From an uncultured Clostridium sp. (GTDB taxonomy: Bacteria; Bacillota; Clostridia; Clostridiales; Clostridiaceae): DNA of 64,000 nucleotides. Positions 37,030-46,463 of the stretch are shown here, piece by piece (positions within the stretch are counted from its first letter, which is position 1; each line of letters opens with the position of its first letter). The notes beneath the pieces were generated by a model, which saw only the letters and a program-made list of their open reading frames with translations, ran no database searches and had not been told where the DNA came from. Location of the stretch: positions 1-64,000 of the forward strand of contig NZ_CAKVKB010000001.1 in the NCBI RefSeq assembly GCF_934754915.1, in the 5' to 3' direction. The position numbers were made by a program, and so were the translations under genes.

Positions 37030-37307
37030 TAAAAAAATCCACCCTTAATGATATGAATCATAAGAGGTGGGATAATATTCCGCCTTATAATATCACTAGG
37101 TTCTAACAAACCCTTGCATATAACGGATGCACACCGGATATCTTTTACTTAAGAAAACTCTCTTTCTGGATTCTGCTCAGGAGTGATAATTAAAAAGCTA
37201 AAGTATCGATTTACACCACCCATCGACTCTCTTAAACTTATTCTGCTAAATAAATGTCTCCTTCTCAGCATTTACAAACTTTAAGGACATATTCAATTTT
37301 CCTGTTG
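37030..37307 (-). ncRNA. T-box-like leader of the ilv-leu operon
   Basis: About 280 nt of structured leader precede ilvN. Stem I features include GCTGAGAAGGAG pairing with CTCCTGAGC at its base and AGAGAGTCGATGGGTGGTGTAAATCGAT at its top. The candidate specifier ATC (Ile) is at 37187-37185, followed by A. A terminator ends the leader: arms 37039-37052 and 37057-37070, then seven T on the minus strand. In T-boxes, uncharged tRNA blocks that terminator. The usual TGGNACC antiterminator bulge is not evident; GGCGGAATATTATCC lies at the expected place. The class is therefore probable rather than certain. Confidence 0.7.
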
Positions 37308-37313
37308 TACTAA

Positions 37314-37342
37314 ATTTTACTCTTCTGTTTTACCATTGTCAA
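37314..37342 (-). promoter_or_regulatory. Promoter of the ilv-leu leader
   Basis: Minus-strand TTGACA (37342-37337), 17-bp spacer, TAAAAT (37319-37314): a near-consensus sigma-A promoter about 300 bases before ilvN. Upstream 37343-37518 is AT-rich with nothing else visible. Confidence 0.75.
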
Positions 37343-37518
37343 CATTATATTATATTTTTTACCATTCTTATTTTTTACTTTAGTTTGTCAAATATTTTTT
37401 TAACACTTTATCAGCAAAACCAATATTATTTTAATATTTTATCAGTATATTCTTTATGCATTTGACATATTATTGTTATTTTTACTTTCATTTTTGAATT
37501 TAAAATAGATTATTATAA

Positions 37519-37935
37519 TCAATCCATTTCTCCATAACTCTCCATAATTTCGATTGGTTCTATATCTGACATTAGTTCATCCAAATTATTATCATACATA
37601 TTAAAATCAATTTCAGCTTCATATAAATTTTCAATAATATAACTTTTTTCTTCTTCAAAAATAGTGCTTTCATTCACTTTATCTATAACATCATCTATAC
37701 TATATAATTGAAAATTTCCATTTTCTACACCATAATCTGTGCATATATTAATTCTCGCATCACTTCCTGCACTGTTTTCAGTTATATCATTGTCGCCTTC
37801 TTCATGAATTTTTTCTTTGATTAAATCTTCATAAAATCTATTTATATAAGACTTTGCAGATTCTATATCATTAAATCCTATACAATCTCCATTAGGTAGT
37901 ACCAGTAAAAATTCATTGTATGTTTCCTTATACAT
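37519..37935 (-). CDS. Acidic hypothetical protein
   Basis: The protein has 138 residues from ATG 37935, which follows GGGAGGTGA at 11 bases; the in-frame ATG at 37956 overlaps that ribosome site. It begins MYKETYNEFLLVLPNGDCIG and is very acidic throughout (DNNLDELMSDIEPIEIMESYGEMD at the end). There is no signal peptide or membrane segment. I do not recognise the family. It lies between glmM and the ilv operon and looks monocistronic. Confidence 0.65.
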   Translation of the reverse strand: MYKETYNEFLLVLPNGDCIGFNDIESAKSYINRFYEDLIKEKIHEEGDNDITENSAGSDARINICTDYGVENGNFQLYSIDDVIDKVNESTIFEEEKSYIIENLYEAEIDFNMYDNNLDELMSDIEPIEIMESYGEMD

Positions 37936-38029
37936 AAATAAAATGTCACCTCCCATATGTTGTTTTCATCAAATTTATATATCCCCTGCTAACCAAATTG
38001 TTATACACTAATTTAAAATTATTAATAAA

Positions 38030-38083
38030 AAACACACTTTATATATATATATATAATAATTATCATATACACAAAGTGTGTTT
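38030..38083. terminator. Terminator downstream of glmM
   Basis: AAACACACTTT (38030-38040) and AAAGTGTGTTT (38073-38083) are perfect arms, followed on the minus strand by a T-run. The loop contains an alternating TA tract (about 38039-38055). Confidence 0.75.
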
Positions 38084-38128
38084 AATATTTATATTAATAA
38101 AAATATTTCTAACTATTTATACTTAGAA

Positions 38129-39475
38129 TTAAGCATATTTTCTTTGGATTAAATCAGCCAATCCTTGAGCCATTCTATCTATCTCTTCTTGATTTTCACC
38201 TTCAAGCATTACTCTTACTAATGGTTCAGTTCCAGAAGGTCTTATAAACACTCTTCCAACACCATTTAATGTTTCTTCAATTTTCTTAATTTCACTTTGA
38301 ATTTCTTCATCAGTTAAATATAGATTTTTCTTTTCATTTGGTATTGTTGCATTAGCTAAAACCTGAGGAAGTTCTTTCATTATAGAACATAGTTCTGATA
38401 ATTTTTGTTCTTTCTTTTTAACTATTGATGCAATTTGAAGCGCAGTAACTAAACCATCACCTGTTGTATTACAGTCTAAGAATATAACATGGCCAGATTG
38501 TTCTCCACCTAATACATAGTTTTCTTTAACCATTTCTTCAAGAACGTATCTATCTCCAACGCCTGTCTTTACAACATTAATACCTTCTCTTTTTGCTGCA
38601 ATATCTAATCCAAGATTACTCATTACTGTTACTACTAACGTATCTTCTTTAAGTTTTCCAATTTCCTTAAGATACTTAGCACACAATATTAATATAAAAT
38701 CTCCGTTAATAAGATTTCCCTTTTCATCAACAGCTAAACATCTATCTGCATCGCCATCAAATGCAAATCCTAAATCACAGCCCTTTTTAACTACATATTC
38801 CATTAGTTCTTCAGGATGTGTTGAACCACAATTTTCATTTATATTTGTTCCATCTGGATTATCATTTATTACAAATACATCTGCACCTAATTCTCTAAAT
38901 GCTTTTACTGAAGATTTATAAGATGCACCATTTGCACAATCAAGTGCTATTTTTAATCCCTTTAATGTATAAGGAATAGTTTCTTTTGCAAATTCTATAT
39001 AATCATCTAAAGCTGATACTTCAACTGTTCTCTTTCCTATCTCTGTTCCTGTAGGACTTGGAACTCCTTCAAAATCGCTTTCAATAACTCTTTGAATCTC
39101 ATCTTCTAATTCATCAGATAATTTATATCCCTTGTCATTAAAAAATTTTATTCCATTATATTCAACTGGATTATGTGATGCAGAAATCATGACACCTGCA
39201 TCAGCTCCATATTTTCTTGTTAAATATGCAACTGCTGGTGTTGGTACAACTCCTAATACTACTGCTTCTGCTCCAACTGATAATATACCTGCTATCAATG
39301 CAGATTCTAACATATCTCCTGATATTCTTGTATCTTTTGCAACTAATATTTTAGGTTTATGAGCTCCTTCTGTTAATACATATGCTCCAGCTCTTCCAAG
39401 ATTATATGCAATTTGTGCTGTTAACTCTGTATTTGCAACTCCTCTTACTCCATCAGTTCCAAACATTCTACCCAT
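38129..39475 (-). CDS. glmM: Phosphoglucosamine mutase
   Basis: The 448-residue enzyme converts glucosamine-6-phosphate to glucosamine-1-phosphate for UDP-GlcNAc synthesis. It has the active-site phosphoserine S100 in [14 protein letters not shown], the metal loop [13 protein letters not shown] and the phosphate-binding [12 protein letters not shown]. It follows GlmS in the pathway. In many Firmicutes glmM adjoins cdaA-cdaR and controls c-di-AMP synthesis; here those genes lie 19 kb away on the same strand. Confidence 0.97.
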   Translation of the reverse strand: MGRMFGTDGVRGVANTELTAQIAYNLGRAGAYVLTEGAHKPKILVAKDTRISGDMLESALIAGILSVGAEAVVLGVVPTPAVAYLTRKYGADAGVMISASHNPVEYNGIKFFNDKGYKLSDELEDEIQRVIESDFEGVPSPTGTEIGKRTVEVSALDDYIEFAKETIPYTLKGLKIALDCANGASYKSSVKAFRELGADVFVINDNPDGTNINENCGSTHPEELMEYVVKKGCDLGFAFDGDADRCLAVDEKGNLINGDFILILCAKYLKEIGKLKEDTLVVTVMSNLGLDIAAKREGINVVKTGVGDRYVLEEMVKENYVLGGEQSGHVIFLDCNTTGDGLVTALQIASIVKKKEQKLSELCSIMKELPQVLANATIPNEKKNLYLTDEEIQSEIKKIEETLNGVGRVFIRPSGTEPLVRVMLEGENQEEIDRMAQGLADLIQRKYA

Positions 39476-39745
39476 AATTTTACCTCACTTTTTTCATTCT
39501 GTTATCATCTCTAAATACTACAATTAACAGGATTCCAAGATCAAAAATATCAATAACCAATTGTAGTTTTCAATAAGTTTTATTTTTGAATAAAGATGAT
39601 TTATATATTTAATGTTTGTTATAATACTATACTATTTTAGTCATTCATTTTAAGATATTGTTTTTTTCTAATTTCTACAAAAATTCACCTTTACATAGTA
39701 TAATCTTTTTCTAAAAAATTTACAATCAAAATATGTATATAAATC

Positions 39746-40060
39746 TTAATCGATCTCATTCATTTCATTTTGTAACTTATTTAAAACTATATTATATCCG
39801 TCACTTCCGTAATTTAAGCATCTATTTACTCTGCTTATTGTTGCTGTACTTGCACCTGTTATTTCTGCTATTTCAGAATAAGTCTTTTTTTTGTTTAAAA
39901 GAGTAGCTACATGCAACCTTTGTGCCAATGCTTTTACTTCGTTTATAGTTGCTACATCTTCAAAAAATTTATAACATTCTTCTATATCATCAAGTTTTAA
40001 TATTGCCTTAAAGAATAAATCTAGTTCTTTGCTCTTTATTTTTGATTCCAACGAACTCAT
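39746..40060 (-). CDS. YerC/YecD family TrpR-related DNA-binding protein
   Basis: The 104-residue helical protein has a TrpR-like helix-turn-helix (YSEIAEITGASTATISRVNRCLNYGSDGY). The ATG at 40060 follows AGAGGTGATAAGG; the upstream in-frame GTG is part of that site. Family members are small regulators of uncertain targets. The 270-bp gap upstream of glmM (39476-39745) holds no other gene. Confidence 0.88.
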   Translation of the reverse strand: MSSLESKIKSKELDLFFKAILKLDDIEECYKFFEDVATINEVKALAQRLHVATLLNKKKTYSEIAEITGASTATISRVNRCLNYGSDGYNIVLNKLQNEMNEID

Positions 40061-40159
40061 CCTTATCACCTCTTATTATTCATTCTCTTTTATTCAATTA
40101 TAACTATCATTATTCTACTTTACAACTTTAATCTACTGTAGTGATAAATTTAAAATAAA

Positions 40160-40204
40160 AATACATTAATATCTTAGATTTAATTCTAAAAATACTAATG
40201 TATT
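40160..40204 (-). terminator. Terminator downstream of the AIM24-family gene
   Basis: AATACATTAATAT (40160-40172) pairs with ATACTAATGTATT (40192-40204) at 12 of 13 positions, followed on the minus strand by TTTTTATTTT. Confidence 0.65.
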
Positions 40205-40284
40205 AAGTTATAATTAACAATGCACAGTTTATTACTAATTACTTTTATTATTAGTATAAGTCTAATATAACAATATTGTTTAAA

Positions 40285-41121
40285 CTACTCTTCTTTTATA
40301 TCAACATCCTGCTCAGTTTTTCTCATTTCATCAAAACCTTTTAATCTTAAATCAGAATACACATTTTTTGTTGGTATAAGCCATACTTCCCCTGATCCTC
40401 TGTATACATTAACAAAACCTTCTCCATTAGTAAAAGAACTAGTTATTGATTTTGAAGATTTTTCAACAGTAAACTCTATATTTCCAGTTCTTAAAATTGC
40501 AAAATTTCCATCAACCTTTAATGTATCATTAATTAATACACATTTAAATATTTCGCTTTCAGGCACTGGAATTTCTAATACCACTATACCACTTCCGCTT
40601 ATTTTAGTCTGACATAATCCTTCATCTCCAAAGATAGCTGCTGAAATATTCTTATTCATAGACATGCCGACTTCTACGCTACTTTCACATGCAAAAAATG
40701 TTCCATCATCTACTATTATTTCATCGTCTTCAAGTTCAATCAATGCAAAATTGCTAAATGAAGGCTCTAAAAATATCTCTCCATTTCCACTATATGTAGG
40801 TTTAAATACTGTTTCTCCTGTAAGCTTACTTGATAATAACTTTTTACCCAGTCCAAATACTCCTCCAGTTTTATTATTTATTTTTATATTACCCTTCATA
40901 TAACTCAAAACGCCTGGTTCAAGTATTACACTACTGTCATCCAGCACTATTCTAATCTGCTTTAGCTTTATACCACTTTTTCTTATTATATTTAATCCTA
41001 ATGCAGTTTCTACATCTGTAGCACCCTCCAAACTATCATATTCTAATATTTGAAATACTGAATCATTTTCCATTTCAGCTATCTTATTTAGTTTATTAGT
41101 AAAATTTATTGAACTTCTCAT
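40285..41121 (-). CDS. AIM24-family protein
   Basis: The 278-residue all-beta protein has the repeated glycine-rich strands of the AIM24/DUF124 family (SGNGEIFLEPSFSNFALIELEDDEIIVDDGTFFACE and GFVNVYRGSGEVWLIPTKN). There is no membrane segment or signal peptide. Bacterial members have no settled role; a TRAP-like beta fold is reported for the family. It appears monocistronic. Confidence 0.82.
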   Translation of the reverse strand: MRSSINFTNKLNKIAEMENDSVFQILEYDSLEGATDVETALGLNIIRKSGIKLKQIRIVLDDSSVILEPGVLSYMKGNIKINNKTGGVFGLGKKLLSSKLTGETVFKPTYSGNGEIFLEPSFSNFALIELEDDEIIVDDGTFFACESSVEVGMSMNKNISAAIFGDEGLCQTKISGSGIVVLEIPVPESEIFKCVLINDTLKVDGNFAILRTGNIEFTVEKSSKSITSSFTNGEGFVNVYRGSGEVWLIPTKNVYSDLRLKGFDEMRKTEQDVDIKEE

Positions 41122-41221
41122 TGTTAGCTCCTTTTTAATGCTTATTGCCTTACTTTATATTGATATTATAAAATTATTTTAACATACTCTTTTTCATAAT
41201 ATTATTGACTTAAAAATAAAA

Positions 41222-41259
41222 GGCTAAACCAAATAAACTTAATATTACTCAGTTTAGCC
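41222..41259 (-). terminator. Terminator downstream of the small ORF at 41297
   Basis: GGCTAAAC (41222-41229) and GTTTAGCC (41252-41259) are perfect arms, followed on the minus strand by TTTTATTTTT. Confidence 0.7.
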
Positions 41260-41296
41260 AATTTCATATCAATTCAAAATATAAATATATTCCCTT

Positions 41297-41533
41297 CTAA
41301 TCTATATTTTTAGAATTTATAAATTCTTCTGCTATTTCATCATGATATCCATCTGTATTAGATATAGTTGCACAATAATAAACTCCATTTTCGTTCCAAT
41401 AATAAAATGAATCACTTTGTTCTTTTTCTGATTCATCAATATTATATTTAGATTTAACACTCAATATAGTCTTTCCATTTATATTTATTTCTTCAGTCTC
41501 ACTGCTGTCATATCTGTCTTTATTTTTCATATT
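41297..41533 (-). CDS. Small acidic protein, possibly a domain remnant
   Basis: About 78 residues from ATG 41533, preceded by TTAGGAATAAAT; the open frame extends up to 41554 without a better ribosome site. The C-terminal half (SFYYWNENGVYYCATISN, then EEFINSKNID) resembles the last strands and helix of a DUF4367-like domain, which suggests the 3' remnant of a longer lipoprotein gene. It is flanked by terminators on both sides. The family call is tentative. Confidence 0.45.
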   Translation of the reverse strand, partial: NMKNKDRYDSSETEEININGKTILSVKSKYNIDESEKEQSDSFYYWNENGVYYCATISNTDGYHDEIAEEFINSKNID

Positions 41534-41593
41534 TATTCCTAAAACAGAACTCATTGCATATTATATAATATAAACACTCTATTTTAAGCAAAA

Positions 41594-41625
41594 AATTACA
41601 GCAGGCAATTATGTCTGCTGTAATT
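41594..41625. terminator. Terminator after the S41-like lipoprotein gene
   Basis: AATTACAGCAG (41594-41604) and CTGCTGTAATT (41615-41625) are perfect arms, with a six-T run on the minus strand. It lies 14 bases past the stop and ends the exporter-lipoprotein operon. Confidence 0.85.
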
Positions 41626-41638
41626 TGAATTAGAATAA

Positions 41639-42892
41639 CTAATTATTTAAAATATAATTCATAATAGGGTCTTCCTTGTTTATATAATCATCTATAGATA
41701 TATCAATTTCTTTATCTGGTATGAAAGCATCACCTTCATCACTGAATAAAGTACAACGTTTAGTTGAATATGCTATATCAATCCTTGAATTTGGAAGTTT
41801 AAAATGGCTTACTTGTCCATAATGATTAGGCTTTCCACTTGTAGGTTCTCCAATAAAAAAAGCATTTGTCCCTTCCTTAAGCAAACATGCATCTATTATA
41901 GCTGCTGAAAATGTCTGGCGACCTATTACTACAAACAGTCTATTAGAAGTATTTATATTTCTTTCTTTAAGCCCATCTATAAATGGATTTAAATATCCAT
42001 CACTTCCTCCTGAATTATTTCTCATATCAATTACAAGCTTATCAACATTGTTTTCATCTATAAATTCAAGTATCTGTTCAATTATATCTTCTATATTTCC
42101 ACAATCTTCATCATTTGTGCATGAATTATATTTAAAATATAAAGTCTCTTTTTCTTCTATATACTTATACCAATAACTCATTTCACTATTCTGCCTATAC
42201 AATGGAATTGTTTCATCACCATTATCAGTAACAATCCAACTAACGCTATTATCTTCACTGCTCAAATCAACTGAGTTAATTTTAATGTCAAATTCTTCAT
42301 TATTAAAATTTTCAAAAGTAAATACAGAGTCTTCTGCGTTATTTGATATATTTACACCTTTTAAGATATCTGGCCTCATCAAAAGTGAAGGAAGCATCTT
42401 TTTTATGTTCCATTCATTTTCTTTTGCTATCAACGGTGTTAATAATTCTTCAACCTTATAAATATCTATCCCATTTATTTTTTTCAATCTACAATTCATT
42501 GCCTCACTATACTCTTCAGTAGTGTTTATCAAGTATATATCGTTATTGAAATAATAAAACTGCAAAGGATATCTTTTTTCATAATTTCTATAAGCTTTAG
42601 TATGAGCATCACTAACATCTGCTACTATTTTATAAATTCCTGCAACAACCTCTTCATCATTTAATTTACTAACATTATTCTTTAATTCATCTATCTGCCC
42701 ATTAAAATCATCTTCACTCATATTAAAAAATAAATCCACATGTTTCTTCGGCAAAGCTTTTTGCAAATAACTTAAATCTTTCTGCCACTTTTCATCTCTG
42801 CTTCCTCCTAAATACTGAGTTCCACATCCAACAATATTTAATATCATACATATTATAATTAATAATATATTTATTCTTACTGCCCTCTTCAT
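41639..42892 (-). CDS. S41 (C-terminal processing) peptidase-like lipoprotein
   Basis: The 417-residue protein has a lipoprotein signal (ILNIVGC, Cys at about 23). The S41/tail-specific-protease fold is at the C-terminus: VDKLVIDMRNNSGGSDG, then VVIGRQTFSAAIIDACLL with the likely nucleophile Ser, and FIGEPTSGKPNHYG. It acts outside the cell, membrane-anchored. It follows the two ABC permease genes after 71 bases without a terminator, so it is probably part of the exporter operon. It might cleave a peptide handled or sensed by that system (inference). Confidence 0.82.
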   Translation of the reverse strand: MKRAVRINILLIIICMILNIVGCGTQYLGGSRDEKWQKDLSYLQKALPKKHVDLFFNMSEDDFNGQIDELKNNVSKLNDEEVVAGIYKIVADVSDAHTKAYRNYEKRYPLQFYYFNNDIYLINTTEEYSEAMNCRLKKINGIDIYKVEELLTPLIAKENEWNIKKMLPSLLMRPDILKGVNISNNAEDSVFTFENFNNEEFDIKINSVDLSSEDNSVSWIVTDNGDETIPLYRQNSEMSYWYKYIEEKETLYFKYNSCTNDEDCGNIEDIIEQILEFIDENNVDKLVIDMRNNSGGSDGYLNPFIDGLKERNINTSNRLFVVIGRQTFSAAIIDACLLKEGTNAFFIGEPTSGKPNHYGQVSHFKLPNSRIDIAYSTKRCTLFSDEGDAFIPDKEIDISIDDYINKEDPIMNYILNN

Positions 42893-42963
42893 GATATAAT
42901 CCTTTCAATTTGATTTAGTTAATCTATCTAATTTACTGACTATAATTTTATTATGAAAATAAC

Positions 42964-43722
42964 CTAGCTTATATCCATTTTTTTATGCCCATAAAATGCA
43001 GCTGCCATAAATACAATAAATACAAAAATTGAAACCACAGCAATAGAACCAATATTGTTATTCCCCTTATTATAGGTATTTTCAAATATATACAAAGAAC
43101 CTAATAATGGATTATATTTAACATATATCGAATTACTTCCACTTGTTATTACTTGAATACATAAAGAAAAAACTCCATATATAATTGGAAAAATAATATT
43201 CTTTTTTAAATTAACTAAAAAAATTGGTATGGGTACTAAAGCCATCTGAAATAACAACGCTTTTACATTTACTTTTAAATCTTTTAGTATTAAGTTACTA
43301 TCTAAACTTCCAAATAACTTATAATACCCTAGATATACTGTAATACATTGAATACAACAAGTTATAAACATAATAAAATATATGACTATCAATTTTCCCA
43401 TAAATATTTTTGTTCTATCACATGAATATGAATATAGAGAATTAGCTGTTTTATCTCCATACTCTCGTGCAAAAATATACCCAGATATAATTGAAAACAA
43501 TATTCCATACATAAACATATGACTTAAGCCTTCTGTATTATATACATAACTTTCAAAAGTTCTATTTTTTTGTGATAATATTACAATTGCTATATCTAAA
43601 ATTAAAGGCATAGTTAATCCACCAATAAATATTAAAAATAATATATTAGATTTCTTTAATTTTAATATTTCAGAATATATTACACTAAGCACTTTTTTAT
43701 CTCCTTTCTTAATTAATATCAT
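42964..43722 (-). CDS. ABC-2-type permease, lantibiotic-immunity (LanE/G) type, second
   Basis: The 252-residue protein has six predicted membrane segments: ILFLIFIGGLTMPLILDIAIVIL, the SGYIFAREYGDKTANSLYSYSCDRTKIFMGK amphipathic loop, and others. It is homologous in layout to the permease encoded just upstream; the SGYIFAREY/TANSLYSYS and AGYVFSREY/TLNSLYSYP blocks match. Pairs of such small permeases with one ATPase form LanFEG/BcrAB-like exporters that protect against membrane-acting peptides. Its start overlaps the preceding gene by 14 bases. Confidence 0.82.
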   Translation of the reverse strand: MILIKKGDKKVLSVIYSEILKLKKSNILFLIFIGGLTMPLILDIAIVILSQKNRTFESYVYNTEGLSHMFMYGILFSIISGYIFAREYGDKTANSLYSYSCDRTKIFMGKLIVIYFIMFITCCIQCITVYLGYYKLFGSLDSNLILKDLKVNVKALLFQMALVPIPIFLVNLKKNIIFPIIYGVFSLCIQVITSGSNSIYVKYNPLLGSLYIFENTYNKGNNNIGSIAVVSIFVFIVFMAAAFYGHKKMDIS

Positions 43723-44449
43723 ATTTTTTTAAATAAAAAATAAATGCTGAAACTGATATAATAAATATACCTAAAGCACACAACAATACTGCTATGTAAT
43801 CAATTGGATCTCCCTTATAAAAATAATAAAATGGTAATGCAGGTATTGAAAACGGACAAAACTGCATATAAATTCCACCAATGCTCATAAACATAGATGC
43901 TATTGCTCCAATAACGCCATATACTGTTGGGAAAATAATATTTTTACTTATGCATCCTATTAGAGCTGGTAATGGAATCAATATTACCTGCAAACCCAAA
44001 GATATTACCGTCATCTTCAACTGAACATACATAATATCTATTACAGATAAACCATGAGATAATATTACAATCACAGCAAATATACTAAAAAAATTAATTG
44101 TGTATACTATCATAATCAACATTAAGATTGTAATAAATTTTCCTAAAACTATTTTAAATTTACTTATTGGATATGAATACAGTGAATTTAATGTTTTGTT
44201 TGTATATTCTCTTGAAAAAACATATCCAGCAACTATTGAAAACATAATTATATTTAAAAACTGAAGCTGGAATATATTTGTATTTGCAATAAGATTAAGG
44301 CATGAATCTTTATTTATAGCTTCATAACCATTATCAATTATTCCTGCTGCCAGCATCATTCCTGGAATAAATATTCCTCCTAATAAAATTAAAGCAGCCA
44401 AATATGATTTCCTTAATTTTAAAAGCTCTGAATATATTATATTTATCAT
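43709..44449 (-). CDS. ABC-2-type permease, lantibiotic-immunity (LanE/G) type, first
   Basis: The 246-residue protein has six predicted membrane segments and the block IVAGYVFSREYTNKTLNSLYSYPISKFKIVLGK shared with its partner. It begins 15 bases after the ATPase gene. It is a likely paralogue of the downstream permease, forming a heteromeric channel. Confidence 0.82.
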   Translation of the reverse strand: MINIIYSELLKLRKSYLAALILLGGIFIPGMMLAAGIIDNGYEAINKDSCLNLIANTNIFQLQFLNIIMFSIVAGYVFSREYTNKTLNSLYSYPISKFKIVLGKFITILMLIMIVYTINFFSIFAVIVILSHGLSVIDIMYVQLKMTVISLGLQVILIPLPALIGCISKNIIFPTVYGVIGAIASMFMSIGGIYMQFCPFSIPALPFYYFYKGDPIDYIAVLLCALGIFIISVSAFIFYLKKYDIN

Positions 44450-44464
44450 CTTTTTATCTCCTCT

Positions 44465-45400
44465 TTATGATATTTTAAATCCACGGCTTTTTTCTTTTCC
44501 TATAAGTTTTAAAAAATAATCCTCCAGACTATCTGCATTTAAACATATTTCCTTAACTTCAATATTGTTTGAAACCATAATCCTATTCACTTCTGAAATA
44601 TAATTAAGATTTTCATAAATTCTAATGTTATTTTTTTCGTGTACTTCATAATCTTTTATATTCAACTTTTCTTCTAAAATAATTGATGCTTTTCTGTCGT
44701 CATTTACTTTCAAATTTATATACTGTCTATTCCTTTTTTTAAGTTCATCATAATCAATTTCTTCAAGCATGATACCCTTATTTATTATCCCAACTTTAGT
44801 TGCAATTTGTTGAACTTCACTTAATATATGCGTTGATATTAAAAATGTAATTCCTTGACTTTTATTTAAATCAAGAATAAGTTCTCTTATTTCTTTAATT
44901 CCTCTTGGATCAAGTCCATTAGTGGGCTCATCCAAAATTAAAAATTCAGGATGATGAAGAATTGCTCTTGATATGCCAAGTCTCTGCTTCATTCCAAGAG
45001 AAAATTCCTTCACTTTTTTATTCTTTACATCATCTATTCCTGTAATTTTTAATGCGTTTATAACACTTTCCTTATCCTGTACTCCCATCATTCTTCTATG
45101 TATTTCTAAATTTTCACCTGCTGTTAAATTAGGATAAAATCCTGGATATTCAATCATGCTTCCTATTCTTTTTAATAAATCTCTATTCTTTTCTGAATAT
45201 TTTTGTCCAAAAATCTCAATTTCACCTTTTGTACTCTTTACAAGTCCCATTATCATCCTTATTGTAGTGGTCTTTCCTGCTCCATTTTCACCAAGAAATC
45301 CATATATCTCTCCACATTTTATATTCATATTCAAATCCTGAACTGCGCAAAAATTCTTAAATTGTTTTGTAAGATTATATGTTTTTAAAATATTATCCAT
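44465..45400 (-). CDS. ABC transporter ATP-binding protein, BcrA/LanF type
   Basis: The 311-residue ATPase has Walker A GENGAGKTTTIRM, signature FSLGMKQRLGISRAI, Walker B FLILDEPTNGLDP and H-loop STHILSEV. The C-terminal extension (about 215-311) is typical of bacitracin- and lantibiotic-resistance ATPases. It is the first gene of the exporter operon, downstream of a sensor kinase/response regulator pair that likely controls it. A terminator separates the two units. Confidence 0.9.
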   Translation of the reverse strand: MDNILKTYNLTKQFKNFCAVQDLNMNIKCGEIYGFLGENGAGKTTTIRMIMGLVKSTKGEIEIFGQKYSEKNRDLLKRIGSMIEYPGFYPNLTAGENLEIHRRMMGVQDKESVINALKITGIDDVKNKKVKEFSLGMKQRLGISRAILHHPEFLILDEPTNGLDPRGIKEIRELILDLNKSQGITFLISTHILSEVQQIATKVGIINKGIMLEEIDYDELKKRNRQYINLKVNDDRKASIILEEKLNIKDYEVHEKNNIRIYENLNYISEVNRIMVSNNIEVKEICLNADSLEDYFLKLIGKEKSRGFKIS

Positions 45401-45449
45401 ATTTTAAATCTCCTTTTATTTCATTCTAATCTTTATTAATACATCACAA

Positions 45450-45483
45450 AAAGACTATGATTTAAATATACCTCATAGTCTTT
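45450..45483. terminator. Terminator between the sensor kinase and ABC exporter
   Basis: AAAGACTATGA (45450-45460) and TCATAGTCTTT (45473-45483) are perfect arms, followed on the minus strand by five T. The exporter promoter must lie in the remaining 50 bases, or transcription depends on read-through. Confidence 0.75.
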
Positions 45484-45527
45484 ACAATAAATTTAACCAT
45501 ATCTTACATATTTCTTAACTTTATCTA

Positions 45528-46463
45528 TTAATAATAATGATTTGGTAGTTTTATTAAAAATGAAGTCTTTTTAAATGGAGTACTTTTCACCACAATGCTT
45601 CCTTCAAGACTTTCTACTAATTTTTTTACTATAGTTAATCCAAGTCCACTGCTTTTCATTGCTGCACTTCTAGATTTCTCAGCCGTATACAATCTGTCAA
45701 ATATGTGATTAATATCATCAGCTGCAATTCCACTTCCATTATCCCAAACTTCTATATATACATACATTGAATCACTAGATAAGTTAATACCTATTTTACT
45801 TGCCCCTGTTCCATGCTTTAATGAATTGTTAATTAAATTATTCAAAATTCTATTCATTATTTTTTCATCACATAATAGATAAATATCCTTTTCTCCAATA
45901 TTTATCTCAGGCTCAATATTTAATTTTTGTATTTCTGAAAAAAAGGAAATTATATTTTGTCTTATAATTTCTGATAAATTAATATTCTTAAAATTTAAAT
46001 TTATATCATTTGAATCCAGTTTTGAAACCTGAAAAAATTCTTCCATTAAGTCATAAAGAAAATTCCCTTTGTCATATATAATCTTTAAATACTCTTTTTT
46101 CTTAGTTTGATCTAAATTATCTCTTTCAAAAATAAGTTCCATATATCCAAGCATAGATGTTAATGGAGTTCTTAAATCATGAGATATATTTGATATCATT
46201 CTTTTTTGTGATTCTTCATGATATATATTTTCTTTGTTTACTACTTGAAATTTTTCTATTATCCCATTTATTTTCAATGTTAATTCATTTAAAAATCCTA
46301 TTTTATTTTGAAATCTTATCCTTTGATTTAAATTCCCATTTATCACATCATCAAGAACCAGACACATATATTTAATTTTTCTTCTTAATGAATATAAAAA
46401 GCATATAAGTATAATAATTAAAATTAATAATATACAATTTATTATGTCCATATTAATCTCCAA
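45528..46463 (-). CDS. Sensor histidine kinase
   Basis: The 311-residue kinase has a single N-terminal membrane segment (IINCILLILIIILICFLYSL), a short HAMP-like linker and an H-box SNISHDLRTPLTSMLGY with phospho-acceptor His95. The HATPase domain follows (IMNRILNNLINNSLKHGTGA, VWDNGSGIAADD, SGLGLTIVKK). There is no extracellular sensor domain, so it may sense within the membrane or via the adjacent exporter, as Bce/Lan-type kinases do. Its start overlaps the regulator gene by 11 bases. Confidence 0.88.
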   Translation of the reverse strand: MEINMDIINCILLILIIILICFLYSLRRKIKYMCLVLDDVINGNLNQRIRFQNKIGFLNELTLKINGIIEKFQVVNKENIYHEESQKRMISNISHDLRTPLTSMLGYMELIFERDNLDQTKKKEYLKIIYDKGNFLYDLMEEFFQVSKLDSNDINLNFKNINLSEIIRQNIISFFSEIQKLNIEPEINIGEKDIYLLCDEKIMNRILNNLINNSLKHGTGASKIGINLSSDSMYVYIEVWDNGSGIAADDINHIFDRLYTAEKSRSAAMKSSGLGLTIVKKLVESLEGSIVVKSTPFKKTSFLIKLPNHYY

